Below, piece by piece: positions 46,632-55,893 of a stretch of 64,000 nucleotides of DNA. The notes under the pieces are model-generated. The model did not search any database and had not been told where the DNA came from. It was given only the letters and a program-made list of their open reading frames with translations. A program made the position numbers and the translations under genes. The DNA is from Cyanobacteria bacterium REEB67 (GTDB taxonomy: Bacteria > Cyanobacteriota > Vampirovibrionia > Obscuribacterales > Obscuribacteraceae): positions 1 through 64,000 of the forward strand of contig JAGXAB010000011.1 of assembly GCA_018971775.1 (NCBI GenBank), read 5' to 3'. Each line of letters opens with the position of its first letter. Positions within the stretch are counted from its first letter, which is position 1.

Positions 46632-48317
46632 TTAACGTAAGCGCTCCAGAACTTTCCGGCGAATCGCCTCGGCTTGCACGCGCACAGCCTCCATTGTGGA
46701 CAGGGCCAGAGCCCCTGTCTCGCTCTTGTATTGCCCGGCGGCGCCCTCATTGCCGAAAGCCTGCAAATTGATCAAGACATTGTAGAAAGCGCCCTCAGCT
46801 GCGGCCAGAGCAGTGAGTGCGGCGACGCCACTGTCGGATAGCGAATTGGGATTGCCGGCCTCGACAACTTGATCGGCCATGGCGAGTAATTCCGGTACAC
46901 TCTTGAGGAGCAAGAGCGGCACTTCGGTAGCTTGTTTATTGGCAGCCTCAATTGCCGCTTCCCGCCCTTCTTTTTCGGCGGCGCTGCCCTTGGGCAGGCG
47001 CCTGGCGTCAAGGATGCTATTGAAGGCCTGCATGTCGAGGTCGACGATGCCAAGCAAGGTCTTCTTCAACTCCTGGCCGCGCGCTGCCAGAGCGTCCATG
47101 GCCGGGCGGCTCGCTTCGAAACCCTTTTTGTCGAAAGTGAGATTGGCCACCATTGTCGAAAGCGATGCCGAAAGAGAAGCGCAAAGAGCGGCAGCACTGC
47201 CTCCGCCAGGGGCGGCCGAATCGCTTGCCAGTTCATCGACAAATTGGCCAAGAGTCAAATTGCGCAGCATGGGCGCGCTAGCCTCGACGCGGTAATCGAT
47301 GATTTTTTCGGTGGCGACGAAGGGGGAAAGATCAGAGAGGCCCAGCGACTGAGCGGCAGTTTCGACAAGGTCGGCTTCGCTGACGCCCCGCGAGCGACCC
47401 TGCAACTGCAGGTAATGACGACCGGCGTCAAGCATCGCCTTGAGCGGCACCAGGCCAACTATTTCTGAGCCGGTGACGCGCAAGCCAAGCTTTTGAGCCT
47501 CTTTGCAGACTTGATCAAAGGCCGTATGCATAGAAGTCACTTCAAAATTGGTCAGGTTAATAGAGACCTGGGCGCGTTTGTATTCATCGACATACCAGCC
47601 GACGGCGCGCACTTCTTTGAGCGCACCGGGCACCATTATTTTCTGGCCGGCCGCGTCCTTATCGATTTCGCCCTGGGCATTGCGTCTGGCCCGACCGGCT
47701 TCTCTTATATTGAGGGCGATTTCGTTGGCCAGTTTTTTACTGCGCGTATTTAAATTGACATTGTAAGCAATTAAAAAAGGGCGAGCACCAATGACGGTGG
47801 CGCCACTTAGAGCATTGAAAGTCTCCGGCCCAAAGTCCGGTTTAAAATCAGAGCCTTTCATTTTTTCGCTGAGTGCTTCGTACTCGCCCTGCCGAATATC
47901 GGCCAGACTGCGGCGCTCGGGCCGAGTCGCCGCTTCCGAATAGAGATAGACCGGAATGCCCAACTCGCGGCCGACGCGCTCACCGAGTATGCGCGCCAGC
48001 TTGACGCAATCTTCCATACTCAGACCGGAAACCGGTACGAAAGGGCAGACATCGGTGGCACCCATGCGCGGATGTTCACCGTGATGCTGGCGCATATCTA
48101 TCAACTGACCGGCACGGGCAATGCCTTGAAAAGCCGCTTCCACAACTTCATCCGGGGAACCGACCAGGGTGACGACGGTACGGTTGGTGCTAAATCCGGG
48201 ATCGACATCCAATAATTTGACGCCGCTCACACTTTTGATCGCATCAGCGATGGCATTGATTACTTTTTCGTTTCTACCTTCGCTGAAGTTTGGAACGCAC
48301 TCTACCAGTGGCCGCAT
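46632..48317 (-). CDS. ftcD: Bifunctional glutamate formimidoyltransferase / formimidoyl-THF cyclodeaminase
   Basis: FtcD takes formiminoglutamate from histidine degradation, moves the formimino group to THF and then releases ammonia to give methenyl-THF and glutamate. The 561-residue protein covers both activities: the transferase domain (VECVPNFSEGRN, HHGEHPRMGATDVCPFVP with the catalytic His, then a second half to about residue 300) and the cyclodeaminase domain (about 335-550; SDSAAPGGGSAAALCASLSA, EVPLLLLK). GGGGAGAATGAG precedes the ATG. It follows the M50B gene by 21 nt and lies 77 nt upstream of gdh. No hutH, hutU or hutI is in view. Confidence 0.95.
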   Translation of the reverse strand: MRPLVECVPNFSEGRNEKVINAIADAIKSVSGVKLLDVDPGFSTNRTVVTLVGSPDEVVEAAFQGIARAGQLIDMRQHHGEHPRMGATDVCPFVPVSGLSMEDCVKLARILGERVGRELGIPVYLYSEAATRPERRSLADIRQGEYEALSEKMKGSDFKPDFGPETFNALSGATVIGARPFLIAYNVNLNTRSKKLANEIALNIREAGRARRNAQGEIDKDAAGQKIMVPGALKEVRAVGWYVDEYKRAQVSINLTNFEVTSMHTAFDQVCKEAQKLGLRVTGSEIVGLVPLKAMLDAGRHYLQLQGRSRGVSEADLVETAAQSLGLSDLSPFVATEKIIDYRVEASAPMLRNLTLGQFVDELASDSAAPGGGSAAALCASLSASLSTMVANLTFDKKGFEASRPAMDALAARGQELKKTLLGIVDLDMQAFNSILDARRLPKGSAAEKEGREAAIEAANKQATEVPLLLLKSVPELLAMADQVVEAGNPNSLSDSGVAALTALAAAEGAFYNVLINLQAFGNEGAAGQYKSETGALALSTMEAVRVQAEAIRRKVLERLR

Positions 48318-48338
48318 CTCATTCTCCCCAATTTGTGT

Positions 48339-49367
48339 CTACAGATTTTTTTTGATTTTCTTACGATTTAAAAGCGCCGAACCATAGGAAATCTTCAAAG
48401 TGAAAAAGACCATGGCAAGAGAGATGGCCATCCACAAAAGAGCCCAGAAAAAAGCCGGTAATAAAAAATTGTTTTGCATGACGGTGGCATCGGTCCAGCC
48501 GCCGCCAGCCAGCCCAAGGCCGTGGGGGATCAAGATCCAGGCCAGCGAAATAGAGTTTAAAGCGGTCTGCACGGCAAGAAAAAGCAAAACCAGGTTGGCC
48601 ATGACCGGCTTCAATTTTTTACCCATGAAAATGCAACCTGTGCCCATGGCCAGTCCCCACATCATGCTAAAAAGGGCCGAGACAAAAGTGACCGGCGAAA
48701 AGAATGAAGGCGTGATGAAGATAAGCGATCCAAGAATCATCAATACGCCGATTCCCATAAGGATAAAACGCGAATATTTGGGAAACTGACCAAGATAGAT
48801 AAGCAGGCAACCAACCAGAGCGGTACCGAGGTATCCGGCCTGGGCGCTGAAGAAGAGCCAGCCTCCGTTTGTTTGGGTGATACCACCGTGCCCGAGTCCG
48901 TCGGGCACAATCGTCACGGCCGGATGACCACCGGTGAGCAGAGCGACGATGGCGTGGCTACATTCGTGGATCATGACGACAAATTGACTGACCGGCGTCA
49001 ATAAAAGATTGACGAAAGGAGCGTTGGCCAGCAATACACTGGCCATGGCAATCACCCAGAAGGCGGCCATATTGATGTGCGCTTCCTTGAAGAGCGCGGA
49101 GCGACCGGGACTGCCTTCGGCGACGGGCGACAGAGCATCACTAGCACTACTTGTATAAACGGCAGGAGAAGCGGCGGAAAAAAGAGCAGGAGCGCTTGAC
49201 GAATCAGCCTTCACTTCGGCCTCGAGGCGTGCCAATTTTGCCTGGAGTTCGCTCTCGGCGCCACCAGTCTTTCCTTCACTGAGCCGGGCCTGGACTTTGT
49301 CGAAGGCTTTGCCGCCGACATCTTTGAAAGGCTTCTTTTTGCTCTTGTCGTCTGGGGATGAAGTCAT
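48339..49367 (-). CDS. M50B-type membrane metallopeptidase-like protein
   Basis: A 342-residue protein. Residues 1-150 are polar and charged (KSKKKPFKDVGGKAFDKVQ, coiled-coil-like ELQAKLARLEAEVKA). The rest has six transmembrane helices with the zinc motif HECSH in MIHECSHAIVALLTGG and the M50B-like AGYLGTALVGCLLI. Members of this group are poorly studied. The ATG at 49367 is chosen because the frame above it runs into the intergenic region and reads unlike a coding start. AGAAGA lies upstream. It is the first gene of a run with ftcD and gdh; a link to histidine catabolism is not obvious. Confidence 0.82.
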   Translation of the reverse strand: MTSSPDDKSKKKPFKDVGGKAFDKVQARLSEGKTGGAESELQAKLARLEAEVKADSSSAPALFSAASPAVYTSSASDALSPVAEGSPGRSALFKEAHINMAAFWVIAMASVLLANAPFVNLLLTPVSQFVVMIHECSHAIVALLTGGHPAVTIVPDGLGHGGITQTNGGWLFFSAQAGYLGTALVGCLLIYLGQFPKYSRFILMGIGVLMILGSLIFITPSFFSPVTFVSALFSMMWGLAMGTGCIFMGKKLKPVMANLVLLFLAVQTALNSISLAWILIPHGLGLAGGGWTDATVMQNNFLLPAFFWALLWMAISLAMVFFTLKISYGSALLNRKKIKKNL

Positions 49368-49491
49368 TTTTTCTTCTGCTAGACTGTCACTGGAAATCGC
49401 GGCGCCCAAGCTATTCACTAATAATAGCGCCAATGATAGCGCCCGCCTGGCGAAAGCAAAAGAATCGCGCCCTAAAAATAAGGAAAGCCCA

Positions 49492-50400
49492 TTGCCGCTC
49501 AATTTGCTCGTAGCAGTCTGCCTGGCATGCTGGAGCACATGGGGAATATTAGACAAAAAAGCGCTGGATTCGGCCACGCATCTCGACGTGCTGCTCTTCC
49601 AGCACATTATCTATCTGATCGAAATACCGCTAAGCTTTGCCATCATCCTCTATCTCTACCATGCCTGTGCGCTCGTACCGCAAGCCTGGTTGTGGACCGG
49701 AATGGCCTCCACCGTATCCTCACTGGCCACGCTATTTTATCTGCTTGCCCTGAGCAAGGCGGAGGCCAGCTATGTGCTCGGGATCACGGCCAGCTATCCT
49801 ATTTTTGTCCAGTTTTTCGCCTGCCTCTGGCTCGGCGAAAGTCTCGTCGGCGAGCGGCTGCTGGGCTCGATCCTGGTTGTCGGTGGTGTGACTCTGATTG
49901 GCTCATCGAAGCAAGCGGCGCATCCGACGATGATTGGTAAGAGCGATGCCGAACACAGGCGGCGTAATTTTTCCATCCTGCTCATTTGCGCCCTGGCTAC
50001 CTTTTGCTGGGGCGTTACCGGCCTGCTCGATAAAAAAGCGGTGATGCTCGACTTGCCGATCAAAATCTATTTCGCCCGCTGCCTCTGGGACGCACTGATT
50101 TGCTTGATCATGTATCTTGTCTACCGGGCGATCAAACACAAGGTCGACTACGGCAACAAACGGGCCTGGAAATTTTCCTTCCTCTCGGCTCTCTGCCTGT
50201 CGCTCGGCACGCTCTGCTATCTATTTGCCATGGCCGTAAGCAGCGCCTCGTATGTAATTGTGATCACCGGTTGCTACCCTCTATTTATGTATCTATTCGC
50301 CGTCCTCTTTTTGAAAGAACGACTCAGCAAGCTCCGCTCAGCCGGTATGCTCCTGGTCGTTATTGGCGGCTTGATGGTCCAGGCCACCCAGAGTCAATAA
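49492..50400 (+). CDS. EamA/DMT-family transporter
   Basis: A 302-residue polytopic protein with two EamA repeats, ten predicted helices in all. Repeat 1 holds WSTWGILDKKALDSATHLDVLLFQHI and ALSKAEASYVLGITASYP; repeat 2 holds FCWGVTGLLDKKAVMLDLPIKIYFAR and AMAVSSASYVIVITGCYPLF. The TTG at 49492 is chosen because AAGGAAAG sits four to seven bases upstream and the first helix starts there; the frame is open to 49297 but overlaps the M50B start region. Family members export or import amino acids, nucleotide sugars or other small solutes. The substrate cannot be told from sequence. Confidence 0.82.
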   Translation: MPLNLLVAVCLACWSTWGILDKKALDSATHLDVLLFQHIIYLIEIPLSFAIILYLYHACALVPQAWLWTGMASTVSSLATLFYLLALSKAEASYVLGITASYPIFVQFFACLWLGESLVGERLLGSILVVGGVTLIGSSKQAAHPTMIGKSDAEHRRRNFSILLICALATFCWGVTGLLDKKAVMLDLPIKIYFARCLWDALICLIMYLVYRAIKHKVDYGNKRAWKFSFLSALCLSLGTLCYLFAMAVSSASYVIVITGCYPLFMYLFAVLFLKERLSKLRSAGMLLVVIGGLMVQATQSQ

Positions 50401-50643
50401 GGAGCTGGCACCGCCAGTAGTGCCAGGCGATAATACCGCCAAAAACGCCGTCGCCGATTCTCCTTTTTGCTTGTCGACAAGTGTCGATCTAAAGAGCATA
50501 GGTCGGTCTTTATCGATCTATAACCGGATATAAATAGGATAAAATTTGGCGGTCCGGGGCATAGAAGACTGGATAGAAGACTTAGCCGCATACCCCGGCT
50601 GGAAGTCTACGGAGACGACCTTGATAGTTATAAGGACCGGCAA

Positions 50644-52086
50644 ATGAGCGATGAAACGGCTAATAGAAATGCGAGCGACGATCTCAAAAACAAGATCCTT
50701 TCATCGATAAACACCACTTTTACCGGTGAAGCGACCAGCCGCTGGATTACAGCCATGAAAGACGAAGCCTTCGACTCGGTGGAAGAAGCGGTCACGGTCG
50801 CCACTCCCGACAACAAGCTCAATCAGTCCATGGCCGCCGTCATCGACAAGCTCTTCGACAATTTCAAACGCTACAGCTTCGAATACAACCGCATCCAGGA
50901 AAATCGCGAACTGGAGATAAACTGCGAACGACCGGCCAGCATGCGCACTACGGCAGAATATGCCGATATGGGCAAGCCGATCAAATATTGCCTTGGCCAC
51001 CTGGCCGCCCGTCATTGGGCGATGATCATCCAGGGCGAGGAAAATCGCATCCTCGTCTACGTCACACCAATCGAATATCTGATCGGCTTCAAGCCGACCA
51101 GTGGCGAATTTACCCCGTATCTGGAGATGCGCCTGGCCCGGGCTCCTGGTAAGCAACCGCGTGAATTTGTCTGGAGCGTAGGCGGCGAACCACTCTCTGT
51201 CGACAGCCTGCCTGTGCTTGCCCGTCGCCTTTTTACCCAGCTGGTGAAAGTGACAAAGGGTGAGGCCGAATACACCGAGCCTTTTGCCCTGAGTGCCCAG
51301 GAAGAAAAAGTAGCGCTGGCCCAGTCCGAAGCCGCCCCAATCGACCGCAGCTTTGAGGACGACTCCACCAATCTGCTCGGCCAGAGCGGAAAAAAAGCGG
51401 ATCTCTCCGCCCGCACCTTTGTTGTTTCGGCCGAACAAAATACAGTAAAAAAGGCTGAATCAGCCAGTGTTACTGACGACAGGCCGCAGATTAACGCCCT
51501 TCTCAATGTACCCGCCACCGTGCCCAGCGCCGTATCGGCCTCATCGTCCTATCCGCAGGTGGCAGCGGCCATCGCCAATGGCGAGCCCAAAGCGCTCACT
51601 GCCCCGGCTTCTGCGCCTTCGACCCCGGCTTCTGCGGCTCCGCTTCCACAGACAGCTTCAAGTCTGCCGACCGCAGCGCCCTCGCACGCTATCAGCCAAA
51701 ATCTGCGCGAAATAACCGAAGAGCACCACCGCATCCAGCCGCCGGCGGCGGACGTCATGCAGTCAGCTGCGCCAACCCCCCCCGAACCGGAGAAAAAAAC
51801 GTTGGAAAGCACGGACGCGCCGAAAAACAATCAGAGCCGGGCTGGAGGTAATGGCCTGGACCGGGAGATGACTCAGGCCAAAGGCCAGATCGCCCAATCG
51901 CTGAAAGGACTTTTCGATTCACTAGATGGAGCGATCAAAGGGCTCACCGCTGTCGGTCTCGAAGCAATGAGCAATGACGACATCGACACAGTCAGCGCCG
52001 TGATGAAACAGACCAAAAACCTGAAAGCACTGCGCGACAGTGTTGTCGGCATTTCCAAAGAATGGCAAAAGTCCATCGAGCCTTAG
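50644..52086 (+). CDS. Protein of unknown function with Pro/Ala linker
   Basis: A 480-residue soluble protein. Residues 1-210 look folded, with alternating helix and strand (ARHWAMIIQGEENRILVYVTPIEYLIGF, YLEMRLARAPGKQPREFVW, RRLFTQLVKVTKGEAEYTEPF). Residues 220-400 are low complexity, Ala/Pro/Ser-rich. The last 80 residues form a long amphipathic helix pair (GQIAQSLKGLFDSLDGAIKG, ISKEWQKSIEP). AAGGA precedes the ATG. I recognise no family. It stands alone between the EamA gene and tRNA-Ser, with a possible terminator at 52141. Confidence 0.75.
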   Translation: MSDETANRNASDDLKNKILSSINTTFTGEATSRWITAMKDEAFDSVEEAVTVATPDNKLNQSMAAVIDKLFDNFKRYSFEYNRIQENRELEINCERPASMRTTAEYADMGKPIKYCLGHLAARHWAMIIQGEENRILVYVTPIEYLIGFKPTSGEFTPYLEMRLARAPGKQPREFVWSVGGEPLSVDSLPVLARRLFTQLVKVTKGEAEYTEPFALSAQEEKVALAQSEAAPIDRSFEDDSTNLLGQSGKKADLSARTFVVSAEQNTVKKAESASVTDDRPQINALLNVPATVPSAVSASSSYPQVAAAIANGEPKALTAPASAPSTPASAAPLPQTASSLPTAAPSHAISQNLREITEEHHRIQPPAADVMQSAAPTPPEPEKKTLESTDAPKNNQSRAGGNGLDREMTQAKGQIAQSLKGLFDSLDGAIKGLTAVGLEAMSNDDIDTVSAVMKQTKNLKALRDSVVGISKEWQKSIEP

Positions 52087-52140
52087 GATGGCAGGCCGGG
52101 CTGCCCCGCCCCTGACTCGGTCCGGCCAGGGCACACGAAA

Positions 52141-52166
52141 CAAGCCGGCGCTCTGGCACCGGCTTG
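52141..52166. terminator. Inverted repeat between the unknown gene and tRNA-Ser
   Basis: CAAGCCGG / CCGGCTTG with a 10-nt loop. It could end the minus-strand tRNA transcript, but the T-run after it is short, so this is uncertain. Confidence 0.5.
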
Positions 52167-52182
52167 CTGATGATTTAAAATT

Positions 52183-52272
52183 CGGAGAGGGAGAGATTCG
52201 AACTCTCGGTACAGCTTTTGACCGTACAACTTCTTAGCAGGAAGCCGCTTTCGACCACTCAGCCACCTCTCC
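52183..52272 (-). tRNA. tRNA-Ser (GCT anticodon)
   Basis: A 90-nt tRNA with a 7-bp acceptor stem (GGAGAGG/CCTCTCC, discriminator G), an anticodon loop CTGCTAA giving GCT, a long variable arm (GTACGG/CTGTAC stem) typical of Ser, and a T-arm GAGAG-TTCGAAT-CTCTC. CCA is not encoded. It reads codons AGC and AGU. It lies 112 nt downstream of cdsA on the same strand. Confidence 0.97.
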
Positions 52273-52384
52273 AGAAATCTAGCGAATTTATATCATACCT
52301 GGTAATGCCCAGGTGCCGCTAGGTCCCTACACATAGATTTTCAATATAGTTATATTTAAAAACGCCCGGACCTGCGGTCGAGCC

Positions 52385-53290
52385 TTAAAGATTGCCCAAA
52401 ACGACCAGCCAGACCCAGTAATAAGAAATGGCCCCGCCCATAATCAGACTGTCGCCGCGGTCGAGAAAGCCGCCGTGACCGGGAATAATGTCGCTCGAAT
52501 CTTTCAGTCCGGCATCACGTTTGAGCAAAGACTCGCACAGGTCGCCAAGTTGAGCGGCAATCGAGACAACGGCCCCGAGCAGCGGCGCCTGCCAGAGATT
52601 GTAATTGAAGGGATGACAAGTAAAAAAGAAATGATCAGCGCCGTAAACAACGATCGTGGCCATGACGATAGCGGCTATCAGCCCACCGACTGCGCCTTCC
52701 ACCGTTTTTTTCGGACTGATCAGCGGGTAGAGCAGGTGTTTACCGAATTTTTTACCGGCGTAATAAGCAAAGACATCGGTCGACCAGATTACGAAAAGCG
52801 ATGCCCAGACATAGGCCAGACCCGGTTGTTGCAGGGGATTGGCGATTGGGGCGACGCCCAGGGGATAGAGATTGCGCAGGAGCACGAGATGGGCCGGCAG
52901 CCAGCCTACATATATAAAGCCAAGAATGGTGGCGGCGATATCGGCAATTGTCGCCGGCTGCGCTTCCTGCCTGAACAGCAGGCGGAAGAAGGAGATGTAA
53001 ATACCAATTGTCAAAAGCAAAGGGAAATGATCGATGGCAAATGTTGGCGGAATATTGACGCCCATGCTAATCAAAGGCAGGGCCGGCACAGCGGCTACGA
53101 CATGGAAGGCGATGATCATGCCAAGCACAATGCGATCGCTTGGCCTTATGCCTTTGCGGCGGGCCATGCCGATAAACTCTTTGCCACCCATGAAGCAGGC
53201 CGCCCCGAGGGCAAGAGAAAGAGCAATGCCTCCAGACATAATGCTGAAGAGAGCAGCGCCAAATAAAAACCAACCGACAAGTACTCTCAT
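52385..53290 (-). CDS. cdsA: Phosphatidate cytidylyltransferase
   Basis: CdsA makes CDP-diacylglycerol from phosphatidic acid and CTP, the branch-point of phospholipid synthesis, in the inner membrane. The 301-residue protein has about eight transmembrane helices and the CDS signature near the C-terminus (SDIIPGHGGFLDRGDSLIMG), preceded by the conserved KKTVEGAVGG. Its ATG overlaps the upstream yibE/F stop (ATGA), so the two are coupled. The order ruvB-yibE/F-cdsA suggests one transcript, with tRNA-Ser downstream. Confidence 0.95.
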   Translation of the reverse strand: MRVLVGWFLFGAALFSIMSGGIALSLALGAACFMGGKEFIGMARRKGIRPSDRIVLGMIIAFHVVAAVPALPLISMGVNIPPTFAIDHFPLLLTIGIYISFFRLLFRQEAQPATIADIAATILGFIYVGWLPAHLVLLRNLYPLGVAPIANPLQQPGLAYVWASLFVIWSTDVFAYYAGKKFGKHLLYPLISPKKTVEGAVGGLIAAIVMATIVVYGADHFFFTCHPFNYNLWQAPLLGAVVSIAAQLGDLCESLLKRDAGLKDSSDIIPGHGGFLDRGDSLIMGGAISYYWVWLVVLGNL

Positions 53291-54402
53291 TTTGTTCTAG
53301 ACGCATTTACCTGTGCAGGATTTGCCGCATTGCCGTCCGAGGCCATCAAACGGGCCGCGCAATAGGCAGTCAACGGGATGGTCAAAACCAATCCTAGACT
53401 ACCACTAATAGCCGATGCCACCTCGGTGGCAACGAGGTCGAGATTGATCAGTTTGGTGGACGGTATTTGCGCAATCAGCATCAGCAAAGGCAAGGCACTG
53501 CCCGTATAGGCGAGGATCAAAGTGTTGGTCATCGTGCCCATGATATCGCGGCCGACATTCATTCCCGATTGGTACAAATCCTTCACAGTCAGGCTCGAAG
53601 CACTGGCAGTCTTGGCCACCTCGGCCACAGCCGAAGCAATCGAGATGCCCACGTCCATAATCACGCCGAGGGCCCCAATCAGCATGCCGGCGGCCAGAAG
53701 ACCCTTGTAAAAATCCGTGCCCTGAACGAGGACTGAGCCCCGCAAAATCTGCGCTTCTTCGGAAGAAAGACCGGTGAGCGGCGCACTGCTGATTACAAGC
53801 TGTGCGGCGATACCGGCGGCCACCACTCCGCCGAGGGTGCCGAGCACGGCCGCCAGACATTTTTTGGAACGACCGGCGACGAAGAGCATGCTTGTGCCGG
53901 TTGAGACGAGACAGATGAGGATGGCCACCAGCAGCGGATTGAAACCATGCAAACTGGCCGGCAGAAGCACGAAGGCAATCAGGGCCACACTGACAATCAA
54001 ACCGACCAGTGATTTTAGACCCTGCTTGCCGCCAAAAAGTACAAAGACGATTAGAAAAACGAGGAGCAACCAGCCGAGAGCTGGAGCGCGATGATAATCG
54101 GCGATATTGACTTCGTACTTGCCACCAGGGGTGGTGACAACCGAGAGGACCACTTCCTGTCCCGGTTTGCAATTGATGTTAAAGACAGGATTGTCAGTGA
54201 TCTCATTGGCCACATCGACGCTTTTACCGGACAGTTTGCCTTCAACGATATTGATATTGACTATTTGCCGCGTCGAAATCATACCGGTACTGGATTTGAG
54301 CGCGTCATTCACCTCAGACGGGCCGACCCTGCTCACTTTGCCGATGACAAATTCTTCCTCGCCAAAGCCGTTTTTGCTATCTTGCTTTTGATCTAAGGGC
54401 AA
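53287..54402 (-). CDS. YibE/F-family membrane protein
   Basis: A 371-residue protein with seven transmembrane helices after a polar N-terminal part of about 105 residues that looks like a small beta domain (EEEFVIGKVSRVGPSEVND, GQEVVLSVVTTPGGKYEVN). The membrane part contains the family pattern AAGMLIGALGVIMDVGISIASAVAEVA and AQLVISSAPLTGLSSEEAQ. The role of YibE/F proteins is unclear, although they are sometimes linked to solute or cell-envelope transport. The likely start is a TTG 1 nt past the end of ruvB; it shares the transcript with ruvB and cdsA. Confidence 0.82.
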   Translation of the reverse strand: MPLDQKQDSKNGFGEEEFVIGKVSRVGPSEVNDALKSSTGMISTRQIVNINIVEGKLSGKSVDVANEITDNPVFNINCKPGQEVVLSVVTTPGGKYEVNIADYHRAPALGWLLLVFLIVFVLFGGKQGLKSLVGLIVSVALIAFVLLPASLHGFNPLLVAILICLVSTGTSMLFVAGRSKKCLAAVLGTLGGVVAAGIAAQLVISSAPLTGLSSEEAQILRGSVLVQGTDFYKGLLAAGMLIGALGVIMDVGISIASAVAEVAKTASASSLTVKDLYQSGMNVGRDIMGTMTNTLILAYTGSALPLLMLIAQIPSTKLINLDLVATEVASAISGSLGLVLTIPLTAYCAARLMASDGNAANPAQVNASRTK

Positions 54403-54405
54403 AGC

Positions 54406-55638
54406 TTAAACTGACCCCTCGTCTTTTTTATGAGCAGCGCTGCTCTGAAAAATATCGAGCTGGGTGGCCGCTTCTTCTTCGACTTCCCGAGCCAGTCCGC
54501 GCCTGGTGCTGGAAATTTGTTTACCCAGATGTTCATAGGCAAAGGGAGTCGCCATGCGGCCGCGCTGGGTGCGCTGGATAAAACCCTTCTGGATCAAGAA
54601 GGGCTCGTAAACATCTTCGAGCGTTTCGCTGTCTTCGCCAAGCGTTGCCGCCAGCGTTTCGAGACCGACCGGGCCACCGTCGTAGTGGTCGATCAAAATA
54701 GTGAGGAGTTTGCGATCGGTGCTGTCCAGGCCAAACTTATCGACCTGATAAGTTTCAAGCGCCGCACCGGATATGGCGCCATCAATTATTTTGGCTCCCT
54801 GATACTGGCCAAAGTCACGCACCAGGCGCACCAGTCGATTAGCAATACGCGGAGTACCGCGAGCGCGGGCAGCAATCGCTTCGACGGCGGCGTCATCCAT
54901 AGCGATATTTAAAATGCCGGCGGTGCGCGCTACGATCTTTTTCAGCTCATCGAGCTCGTAAAATTCCAGGCGACAGACAAAGCCGAAGCGATCGCGCAGG
55001 GCATTGGAAAGCATGCCGGCCTTGGTGGTGGCACCAATCAAGGTAAATTTAGGCAGGGGCAAACGCATCGTCCGCGTCGCATGCCCCTTGCCTGTCGTCA
55101 AATCGATGACGAAGTCTTCGATGGCCGGATAGAGCAATTCCTCGGCCACCCGGGAAAGACGGTGAATTTCATCGATAAAAAGGACATCGCCTGCTTCGAG
55201 CTGATGAACCAGACCGATGATGTCGCGGGGCCGTTCGAGGGCAGGCCCCGAGGTCATATGGATACGGGCATTCATCTCATTAGCCAGGACGCAGGCAAGC
55301 GTAGTCTTACCGAGACCGGGCGGACCATAAAAAAGGACATGGTCGAGGGCTTCGCCCCGGGATTTGGCCGCCGATATCGACATATGGAGCATTTTTTTCA
55401 GGCGCGATTGCCCGATATACTCTTCGAGACTATCGGGGCGGACCGCCTGGTCGGTTTTGAGGTCGGCGCTGTTCTCGTTCTGTGACAGAAGTGAAGAGCG
55501 ACCTTTACGATTGACCTTAACTTCTTCTATAGTTTCGCCTTTTTTCTCCGGCGAAAGTTTATTTTTGGCAAGCGGCGGCGACTCGTCGGAGCGCCTGGGC
55601 TCCGGTCCTGGTTGTCCTGTCGTTTTGATAATGGTCAT
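54406..55638 (-). CDS. ruvB: Holliday junction helicase RuvB
   Basis: RuvB is the hexameric AAA+ motor that drives branch migration with RuvA. The 410-residue protein has the Walker A GPPGLGKTT at residues 105-113, Walker B DVLFIDEIHRL, sensor 1 in GATTKAGMLSN and an arginine finger region, then the winged-helix domain (GPVGLETLAATLGEDSETLEDVYEPFLIQ, GFIQRTQRGR). Compared with E. coli RuvB it has a basic, disordered N-terminal extension of about 43 residues and an acidic C-terminal tail. ruvA and ruvC are not in view. The Shine-Dalgarno sequence is weak before the ATG at 55638. Confidence 0.97.
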   Translation of the reverse strand: MTIIKTTGQPGPEPRRSDESPPLAKNKLSPEKKGETIEEVKVNRKGRSSLLSQNENSADLKTDQAVRPDSLEEYIGQSRLKKMLHMSISAAKSRGEALDHVLFYGPPGLGKTTLACVLANEMNARIHMTSGPALERPRDIIGLVHQLEAGDVLFIDEIHRLSRVAEELLYPAIEDFVIDLTTGKGHATRTMRLPLPKFTLIGATTKAGMLSNALRDRFGFVCRLEFYELDELKKIVARTAGILNIAMDDAAVEAIAARARGTPRIANRLVRLVRDFGQYQGAKIIDGAISGAALETYQVDKFGLDSTDRKLLTILIDHYDGGPVGLETLAATLGEDSETLEDVYEPFLIQKGFIQRTQRGRMATPFAYEHLGKQISSTRRGLAREVEEEAATQLDIFQSSAAHKKDEGSV

Positions 55639-55893
55639 TACTAAGGATTATCCACTGTTAGCGAAGGTCAGGCCGCATTTAAATTGATGAAAAGTACTCA
55701 AGGTGTCTTCGGGACAAGCGACTTATGATTGTCAGGTGATCCGAATCTCGAGCCAAAAACGCTCAAAAGAGCGACTGTAAAACGGAAAAAATATCCACAA
55801 CGCGGCACAAGCGAGATACCGCAAGTGCATCGCGGATATAGCCAGATATAGACCAGAAAAAATGACTACTGTTGAAAATGGGACTGCACAAGT

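Noticed and set aside
49297-49491. Longer N-terminus for the EamA transporter
   Set aside because: It overlaps the coding start of the divergent M50B gene and is not membrane-like; the TTG at 49492 with AAGGAAAG fits better.
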